From the NCBI GenBank assembly GCA_039925865.1, contig JBDSYA010000223.1:1-11291 (forward strand): a DNA stretch of 11,291 nt. Reading direction: 5' to 3'. This stretch comes from JBDSYA01 sp039925865. Its GTDB lineage: Bacteria > Bacteroidota > Ignavibacteria > Tepidaquicellales > Tepidaquicellaceae. Both the position numbers and the translations under genes were made by a program. Positions within the stretch are counted from its first letter, which is position 1. Every line of letters begins with the position of its first letter. The notes under the pieces were generated by a model, which was not told the DNA's origin, searched no databases, and saw only the letters and a program-made list of their open reading frames with translations. Of the stretch, positions 1 to 4,971 are shown in pieces.

Positions 1-1
1 A

Positions 2-157
2 GTTTCGAAACTGGTAAACGAAGCAAAGACAGCTGGTTATTATACACTTCAGTTCAATGCATCTAACTTATCAAGCGGAATGTACTTCTACAGAATATCA
101 GCAGAAGGAAACAGCAACAGCTTCGTAACATCAAAGAAAATGGTGTTGATTAAGTAA
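2..157 (+). CDS. C-terminal fragment of a T9SS-exported protein (type A sorting domain)
   Basis: This is the 3' end of a gene whose start lies before the window; 51 codons are visible before the TAA. The visible protein reads as a type IX secretion type A C-terminal sorting domain: a beta strand around GYYTLQFNASNLSSGMYFYR, then a short turn, and a terminal SKKMVLIK. The pattern 'L-S-S-G-x-Y-F-Y-R-I ... K-K-M-x-L-I-K' is the hallmark of this family (TIGR04183-like) and directs the protein through the outer membrane, after which the domain is normally removed. The cargo domain is outside the window, so its function cannot be named. The gene ends 28 bp before a strong terminator. Frame 2 is the only frame giving this match, and the match is clear. 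Confidence 0.88.
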   Translation, partial: VSKLVNEAKTAGYYTLQFNASNLSSGMYFYRISAEGNSNSFVTSKKMVLIK

Positions 158-184
158 GATAGATCTATATAAATATATTTCACA

Positions 185-216
185 AAAGGACTGGATTTTA
201 TTCAGTCCTTTTTTTT
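185..216 (+). terminator. Intrinsic terminator after the T9SS-protein gene
   Basis: A perfect 9-bp stem, AAAGGACTG (185-193) with CAGTCCTTT (203-211), encloses a 9-nt loop and runs directly into an uninterrupted T tract. It lies 28 bp after the stop codon at 157, which fits rho-independent termination of that gene and insulation of the next one. Confidence 0.9.
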
Positions 217-220
217 TCTG

Positions 221-250
221 ATTAAAGTAACATAAAGTAACATAAAGTCA
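221..250 (+). repeat. Three tandem 10-bp repeats upstream of a promoter
   Basis: Three consecutive decamers are visible: attaaagtaa, cataaagtaa and cataaagtca. The outer copies differ from the middle one at two and one positions. The period is about one helical turn, and the array ends 11 bp before the -33-like TTG of the promoter for the gene at 338. That geometry suits a direct-repeat regulator site, but the function is inferred. Confidence 0.6.
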
Positions 251-261
251 ATTTTACATTA

Positions 262-292
262 TTGTTTTATGTATAAATTAATCCTAATTTTG
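262..292 (+). promoter_or_regulatory. Bacteroidota-type promoter for the secreted dockerin-like protein
   Basis: TTG at 262-264 and TAATTTTG at 285-292 match the Bacteroidota sigma factor consensus (TTTG near -33, TAnnTTTG near -7) with a 20-bp spacer. Transcription would start near base 299, giving a leader of roughly 40 nt before the ATG at 338. The leader has an A-rich stretch rather than a Shine-Dalgarno sequence, as is common in this phylum. Confidence 0.6.
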
Positions 293-337
293 TGTATTAT
301 TATTAAACGCATTTCATAATTTAAACCCAATAAACAA

Positions 338-1627
338 ATGAAAAAACTATTTTTACTTCTAATTTTAACCCTCGTTTCAACTGGTGCTTTTGCTCAGTTA
401 AGACTTGATGAAAATTTTGATTATCCTGCCGGGGACTCAATTGGAGCTCACGGTTGGGTAGCAAATACCGGTGGTTCCTTAAACAGAATATTGGTAACAA
501 CACCCGGACTGACTTATGCCGGTTATCCTTTATCAGGTATTGGTAATGCAGCAACTTTAGCTAATACAGGTCAGGATGCATATAAATTATTAAGTAATAA
601 TGACAGCTCAGGTTCTGTTTACTGTTCATTTATGGTCAAAATTGATACTGCCAGAACCGGAGATTACTTTTTAGCATTATTACAAACAGGCTCCAATTCT
701 TTTTATGAAGGAAGAGTTCAGGTAAGAACTGCAGGTGCCGGTCTTGTTAATTTTGGAATCACAAAAGCAAATTCGAGTTCCGATCTGTTGGTTCCGGGGA
801 TCTGGTCAACAACCACTTATTCTTTGGGAACAACTTATTTAGTAGTTTTAAAATATACATTTGTTCCTGGTGGTACTACAAATGATCAGGTAAGTCTGTA
901 TGTATTTTCATCGGGACTTCCTGCAACAGAACCTGCTACACCTACTGTAGGTCCGATCACATATTCATCGAACGATGCAACAAGTATCGGAAGGGTCGCA
1001 TTAAGGCAAGGAACAGCTGCCAGTGCTCCAAATTTAGTTGTTGATGGAATAAGAGTTGCAACATCATGGTTCTCCACTGCGGTAAACATTAGACTTGCCA
1101 TACAAGGACCAACTACAGCAGGTTTTACTGGGAAAGATAGCGTAAAAATTTATTTGCATAACCCTGCATCTCCTTTCGCAGTAGTTGATTCAGCTGTTGC
1201 AAATACTGAGATTAATGGTACGGTTTTTACTAACTATGAATTCAAAAATGCTGCACCCGGATCTTATTATCTTGATGTAAGATACAGAAATCAACCGGTA
1301 TTCAGAAATGGAATTGAAACATGGAGTGCCGCTCCTATTACCATTGCACAGTATAATGGCGGAAGTTATGACTTTACAACTGCCGCATCAAAGGCATTTG
1401 GCGATAATCAGATTTTAATCGGATCTGTTTATGCAATTTATAACGGAGATATTAATCAGGACGGTATTGTTGACGGATCTGACGGTGCTGCAATTGACAA
1501 TGCAGCAGCAAATTTTCAAGCCGGATATTTAAATACTGATCTTGACGCAAATGATTTTGTTGATGGAAGTGATGGCGCAATTGCAGATAACAACGCAAGC
1601 AATTTTGTAGCAAAGATTACACCTTAA
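338..1627 (+). CDS. Secreted protein: lectin-like N-domain, Ig-like middle, dockerin-like repeats
   Basis: The 429-residue protein begins with a Sec signal peptide (MKKLFLLLILTLVSTGAFA, cleavage likely after A19). Residues about 22-240 start with 'LDENFDYPAGDSIGAHGW' and end near 'VVDGIRVATSW', which suggests a concanavalin/laminin-G-like jelly roll. Residues about 250-350 look like a beta-sandwich (hydrophobic alternation, 'YYLDVRYRN', 'IETWS'). The C-terminus carries two EF-hand-type loops: D371-x-N373-x-D375-G-x-V-D379-x-x-D382 and D401-x-D403-x-N405-x-x-V-D409-x-x-D412. Each is followed by a DN-x-A-x-NF segment, as in a type I dockerin-like pair. Calcium binding is expected from the family. 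There is no T9SS sorting domain, so the final location is uncertain; surface or extracellular is most likely. No catalytic residues are recognised. It has its own promoter and terminator and is probably monocistronic. Confidence 0.85.
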   Translation: MKKLFLLLILTLVSTGAFAQLRLDENFDYPAGDSIGAHGWVANTGGSLNRILVTTPGLTYAGYPLSGIGNAATLANTGQDAYKLLSNNDSSGSVYCSFMVKIDTARTGDYFLALLQTGSNSFYEGRVQVRTAGAGLVNFGITKANSSSDLLVPGIWSTTTYSLGTTYLVVLKYTFVPGGTTNDQVSLYVFSSGLPATEPATPTVGPITYSSNDATSIGRVALRQGTAASAPNLVVDGIRVATSWFSTAVNIRLAIQGPTTAGFTGKDSVKIYLHNPASPFAVVDSAVANTEINGTVFTNYEFKNAAPGSYYLDVRYRNQPVFRNGIETWSAAPITIAQYNGGSYDFTTAASKAFGDNQILIGSVYAIYNGDINQDGIVDGSDGAAIDNAAANFQAGYLNTDLDANDFVDGSDGAIADNNASNFVAKITP

Positions 1628-1650
1628 TAATATTAAAATGTATTTTGTAA

Positions 1651-1687
1651 AAAATGCAGTGAGAGTAATCTCATTGCATTTTTTTTT
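1651..1687. terminator. Bidirectional intrinsic terminator between convergent genes
   Basis: A 14-bp stem, AAAATGCAGTGAGA (1651-1664) with TCTCATTGCATTTT (1669-1682), contains a single G-T wobble and closes a GTAA loop. A T tract follows on the plus strand to 1687. A run of six A (1649-1654) provides the matching T tract on the minus strand. It lies between the stops of the secreted protein gene (1627) and the DUF885 gene (1710), so it can end transcription from both sides. Confidence 0.88.
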
Positions 1688-1709
1688 GTAAATGTTCTTA
1701 AGATGCGTG

Positions 1710-3332
1710 TCATAAAACAAATTCTTCAGCTATCCGAAAAGTTGGAGCTCCTAGTCTGACTATTGTGTCGTGAAAATCTTTTAAAGTTTTAGTTTCCCGG
1801 TATTTTGCAAAATATTTTTCTTTAAATTTTTTCAATAAAATTTTCCCTAAAGTATAATTAAGATATCCCGGGTCAAAAGCTCCGCGTTCTGCCTCCTGTA
1901 AAGCCGTGGTTTCAGTCATGTGAGCATTCTTCAAAAAAAAGTTTTTAGCAGCTTCGATCGGCATTTTTTGGCAATGGATATCAATTGCAACAATCAACCG
2001 GCAGCATCTGATAAGCGCTTCAATCAGTTGTCCTATCTTTACTTTAAAATCCTTCTTAGCATACCCTTCGTCTAACATCATTTCTTCAGTGTAATGCGCC
2101 CATCCTTCAATATAAGAATAACTCATGAAGAGCTTTGCGAGATCAGATGAATTTGCATTGGCATTTAAAAAATGTGTGTAATGTCCCGGATACGCCTCAT
2201 GTATTGAAATAAGTTTCAATGTTGGATAGTTATATTGTGTCATCCATTCTTCACGTTTTTCTTCACTCCATTTATTCTCAGGAAGATTCACATAATAAAA
2301 TGACTCATCAGATTTTTCAAAGGGCCCGGCTGTACCCATCGCTGCAAATCCGAAGTTCATATACTTCGGCATTTCGGTTATGATACAATTAAGTTTTTCC
2401 GGAATGCCAACAATATTATTGCTTCGAATAAATTCTACCAGTTCATACAGTGTCCTGTTGGTTTCGTCAATGAGATTTTTTTCATTTGGATGATCCTGTT
2501 CAATATTGGCAAGCTTATCTTCAAAGTTATTTTCTTTTAAAATTACTTTCAGTTCAGTCTGAAGTCTTTCGAGTTCTTCCATTCCCATCCTTTTGATCTC
2601 TTCAATTGGAATGTTTATCTGTTCTTTAATTGAAAGCATTTTTGCAAATTTTTCTTTACCCAGCCTGTAACTTTCATTTTTTGCTGAAGATGCCCCCTCA
2701 AGAAATTTTATATAATTCTTAAACGCTTCAACAGCATTGTTGCTGCTATTTATATACTGATCAATTATTTTTTTATCGTTTACTTTTGCTTTTATAAGAT
2801 CCAGCATTTCACCTTTAAAAAAATTTTCATAACCAAGAGAGAATTGTATGGCATATTTGCATAAAACTTCAGGAAGTTCTTTATCAAGGTTTTCTTCAGC
2901 ACTTTTCAATGTTGCAGCAATTCTGTTCATTATCGCGATCACTGAGCTAAGTCTTTCTTCGAAGGGAGCGTAATCCCTGCTTATATAGCTGTGAAGGTCA
3001 CTGAACATAAACGCATAGAACATTGGGTTTTTTTTATGACCCTGCATTAATTCAATTTCAAAAAATCCGGAGCTTAAGGCCCACGATGAAATATTGTGAT
3101 CAAATTTATTCTTTGGATTCAGATCATCATATTCTATTTCAGACAGTTTGATTTGAAGAGCTTTCATTTTATTGAGATCTTTTTCTATGGCTTCTTTAGT
3201 TACATCCGGAATTTTTCCGTCATACTCATGAAGTCCAAGTGAAGATCCGCTTTGAGGGTTCATCTCTAAAAATTGTGTAAACAATTCTTTAGAAAAATTT
3301 TCTAACTGAACATTTGCATCTTCCAATTTCAA
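1710..3332 (-). CDS. DUF885-family zinc metallopeptidase, cytoplasmic
   Basis: This 540-residue protein belongs to the DUF885 family (PF05960), predicted metal-dependent peptidases. The signature is H378-E-A-Y-P-G-H384 followed by Y-I-E409-G-W-A-H-Y. The histidines and the downstream glutamate are the likely zinc ligands and E379 the likely general base, by analogy with gluzincin-type enzymes. The rest is mostly helical, as is usual, and the length is near the family norm. No signal peptide or lipobox is present, unlike many exported relatives, so it probably acts in the cytoplasm; the substrate is unknown. The start is TTG: the first ATG is codon 24, inside the conserved 'FLEMNPQSGSSLG' region, and upstream codons are limited by the preceding gene. 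Its start lies 6 bp after the nucleotidyltransferase stop, so the two are very likely co-transcribed. It ends in TGA just before the bidirectional terminator. Confidence 0.9.
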   Translation of the reverse strand: MKLEDANVQLENFSKELFTQFLEMNPQSGSSLGLHEYDGKIPDVTKEAIEKDLNKMKALQIKLSEIEYDDLNPKNKFDHNISSWALSSGFFEIELMQGHKKNPMFYAFMFSDLHSYISRDYAPFEERLSSVIAIMNRIAATLKSAEENLDKELPEVLCKYAIQFSLGYENFFKGEMLDLIKAKVNDKKIIDQYINSSNNAVEAFKNYIKFLEGASSAKNESYRLGKEKFAKMLSIKEQINIPIEEIKRMGMEELERLQTELKVILKENNFEDKLANIEQDHPNEKNLIDETNRTLYELVEFIRSNNIVGIPEKLNCIITEMPKYMNFGFAAMGTAGPFEKSDESFYYVNLPENKWSEEKREEWMTQYNYPTLKLISIHEAYPGHYTHFLNANANSSDLAKLFMSYSYIEGWAHYTEEMMLDEGYAKKDFKVKIGQLIEALIRCCRLIVAIDIHCQKMPIEAAKNFFLKNAHMTETTALQEAERGAFDPGYLNYTLGKILLKKFKEKYFAKYRETKTLKDFHDTIVRLGAPTFRIAEEFVL

Positions 3333-3338
3333 AAGTTT

Positions 3339-4340
3339 TTAAATTTCTGAATAATTACCTATGCTGAGCTTTAAAAGTTCACGCTTTACGGATGCTCCTT
3401 CTCCGATAATAGATCCGGTGAGAGCGCAGTTTTCTATTGTAGAAAATTTTTCAAGAATACTGTCCTGTATCACGCAATTTTTTATTGAGCAGTTATCATT
3501 AATGGTTGCATAAGGTCCGATCACTGAATTTTCGATTGTTACATCCTTCCCGATATATACCGGCATTATGAACTGTGAATTTATAAATGTTTTTACATTT
3601 TTCATTTTTACTCTTTTATTTTTCTCCAAAAGATAACGGTTGGTTTCAAGGAGAGTTTCAGGTTTACCGCAGTCCAGCCAACCTTCTACATAAAATGTTG
3701 TCATTTTTTCTTTGTTGCTTATCATATTTTCAAGTGCATCGGTCAACTGGTATTCTCCCTTTCCCGTAATCTTATTATCCATTATATAACTTAAAGATTG
3801 AAAAAGTTTTTCGGAATTCTTTATATAATATAATCCCACAATAGCTTCATTAGAACCCGAAATTTCCTTTGATGCCGGCTTCTCAATAAATTTAGTAATA
3901 ATATTATTTTTATCTTTTTCCACCACACCAAATCTTCTCGGATCCTCTACCATTTTTACACCAATAGATGAAAGTTTTCCATTTACCATCTTTTTCAGAT
4001 CAACGTCAAACAACGTATCACCAAGAATTATTAAAACTTCATCATTTTTATCTGCAAAAAAAGGACTGGCGCAGCTTACTGCATGACCAAGACCTTTAGC
4101 CTCTTCCTGCTCTACATAATCAAATTTAAATTTGAATGTATCATTCAGATATTCTTTTATTTTATCACCTAAAAATCCGGTAACAAGAATTATAGAAGAA
4201 GCAATCTTATCTTTGATAAGTTGCTCAATTATATAATGGATCATCGGCTTCCCGCCAACATTGAGAAGTACTTTCGGATTAGTCAGAGTATGCGGCCGGA
4301 GTCTGGTACCGAAGCCGGCGACTGGGATGATTACTTTCAT
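3339..4340 (-). CDS. Sugar-1-phosphate nucleotidyltransferase with C-terminal left-handed beta-helix
   Basis: This 333-residue protein is a nucleotidyltransferase of the PF00483 family. It couples an NTP and a sugar-1-phosphate to an NDP-sugar for polysaccharide or glycan synthesis in the cytoplasm. The G-loop G9-F-G-T-R-L-R-P16 and K23 are intact. Further signatures are QEEAKGLGHAV (78-88), LGDTLFD with metal-binding D108, E153-K-P, GEYQLTDAL (195-203), and W-L-D223-C-G with the second metal-binding Asp. Residues about 250-330 carry hexapeptide-like repeats (IGKDVTIENSVIG, NCVIQDSILEKFSTIENC), forming a left-handed beta-helix as in GlmU-like and long RmlA-like proteins. The substrate (glucose, mannose or GlcNAc phosphate; dTTP, UTP or GTP) cannot be decided from these motifs. 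The start is ATG, 18 bp from the edge of the inverted-repeat element that separates it from alaS. The DUF885 gene follows after 6 bp. Confidence 0.9.
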   Translation of the reverse strand: MKVIIPVAGFGTRLRPHTLTNPKVLLNVGGKPMIHYIIEQLIKDKIASSIILVTGFLGDKIKEYLNDTFKFKFDYVEQEEAKGLGHAVSCASPFFADKNDEVLIILGDTLFDVDLKKMVNGKLSSIGVKMVEDPRRFGVVEKDKNNIITKFIEKPASKEISGSNEAIVGLYYIKNSEKLFQSLSYIMDNKITGKGEYQLTDALENMISNKEKMTTFYVEGWLDCGKPETLLETNRYLLEKNKRVKMKNVKTFINSQFIMPVYIGKDVTIENSVIGPYATINDNCSIKNCVIQDSILEKFSTIENCALTGSIIGEGASVKRELLKLSIGNYSEI

Positions 4341-4358
4341 TCTTCGTTGTTTATTTAA

Positions 4359-4412
4359 AATTAAAAATTAAAAATGAAAATGGAAAAGTACAAACTAAAA
4401 ATAAAAATGATT
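4359..4412 (+). repeat. Left inverted repeat of the element
   Basis: Read inward on the plus strand, the outer 29 bp (4359-4387, ending GAAAATGGAAAA) match the reverse complement of 4943-4971 at 28 of 29 positions. After a one-base length difference, a further 23 bp (4390-4412) match 4919-4941 at 20 positions. It ends 4 bp from the full-length reading frame's stop (4417) and begins 18 bp upstream of the nucleotidyltransferase ATG. Confidence 0.85.
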
Positions 4413-4416
4413 AGCT

Positions 4417-4788
4417 TCATCTTTTATTCTTTAAAGTGAGAATACTTGAGGCTAGGATGTTTGAAATTTCTTTAAGTTCACTCATTAATATTCCAGTATC
4501 TTCTTCAGTAACTTTTTTTGTATCTTTCAAAATAGAAAGTCACAACTTACTTTCGTTGGCAGATTTCAAAGAAATATTGAAATAATTTGTGAAATCCTTT
4601 TTACTGCTTGCAGACTGTCCTTCGATATAATTACCAATTATGCTTGTGCCACTTCGAAGTAACTGATCACCAATTCTTCTTGAAACATTATCATGTGGCA
4701 ATTTCTCAATTAAATCAATAAGTTTTAAAGTAAATTTGTATGTACGTTTCTTAAACTCCGCTTTAGCTCTAGTTCTGTCATAATCCAT
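4417..4788 (-). pseudogene. Four-helix-bundle protein (23S rRNA IVS/S23 family), one nonsense codon
   Basis: The frame opens at ATG 4788 and runs 123 codons to a TGA at 4417, the usual length for the S23/IVP four-helix-bundle family (TIGR02436-like). Family features are visible: 'RTYKFTLKLIDLIEKLP' (helix 1), 'VSRRIGDQLLRSGTSIIGNYIEGQSA' (helix 2, with the typical R-S-G-x-S-I-x-N-Y-I-E-G core), 'FTNYFNISLKSANESKL' (helix 3), and after the break 'LSILKDTKKVTEEDTGILMSELKEISNILASSIL' (helix 4). The only defect is TGA at codon 83 (4540-4542), where relatives normally have Trp (A-N-E-x-x-x-W). TGG to TGA is a single change, and the frame is otherwise open on both sides. An 82-residue product lacking helix 4 is unlikely to fold normally. 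The role of the family is not settled; members occur in 23S rRNA intervening sequences and as accessory proteins of diversity-generating retroelements. Confidence 0.85.
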
Positions 4789-4918
4789 AAATGAAATTAG
4801 TAAGGTATTGTTTAAATTATTTGTTAAAGTTCAACAAGAGATAATTAATTCAAACGTATTTTCTAAAGTCAGATTAAAAACATCACAATTGTTATTAATT
4901 GTTTAAATGGAAAGCAAA

Positions 4919-4971
4919 AATCTTTTTGATTTTTAATTTGTTTTTTCCATTTTCATTTTTCATTTTTAATT
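4919..4971 (-). repeat. Right inverted repeat of the element, overlapping the alaS 3' end
   Basis: This is the partner of 4359-4412 in opposite orientation. Its outer 19 bp lie inside alaS and contribute the codons for I-K-N-E-K and the TGA at 4953-4955. The inner part, including GAAAATGGAAAA, lies beyond the alaS stop. Confidence 0.85.

Larger units (their letters stand above)
4359..4971 (-). mobile_element. Inverted-repeat-bounded four-helix-bundle (S23/IVP-like) element
   Basis: Long inverted repeats at 4359-4412 and 4919-4971 bracket a compact cassette: repeat, 4 bp, the four-helix-bundle reading frame (4417-4788), a leader of about 130 bp, repeat. Nothing else is inside. The leader holds a direct repeat, ATTGTTTAAAT, at 4807-4817 and 4898-4908. 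The element sits between alaS and the nucleotidyltransferase gene, oriented with both. Its alaS-side repeat overlaps the last codons of alaS. No transposase is encoded, so mobility would need help in trans. In RNA the two repeats would pair into an A/U-rich stem of about 53 bp, the architecture of 23S rRNA intervening sequences that carry the same protein family. The boundaries follow repeat similarity. A target duplication is not convincing: TTATTTAAA on the left against TTATTAAA on the right, in very AT-rich DNA. Confidence 0.65.

Noticed and set aside
886..1101. Minus-strand open frame inside the secreted protein gene
   Set aside because: Shadow of the plus-strand coding sequence, with no recognisable domain or start signal.
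4953..4955. General UGA-to-tryptophan recoding as an explanation for the interrupted four-helix-bundle gene
   Set aside because: alaS and the DUF885 gene end in TGA at family-appropriate lengths, and Trp in neighbouring genes is encoded by TGG, so TGA behaves as a normal stop.
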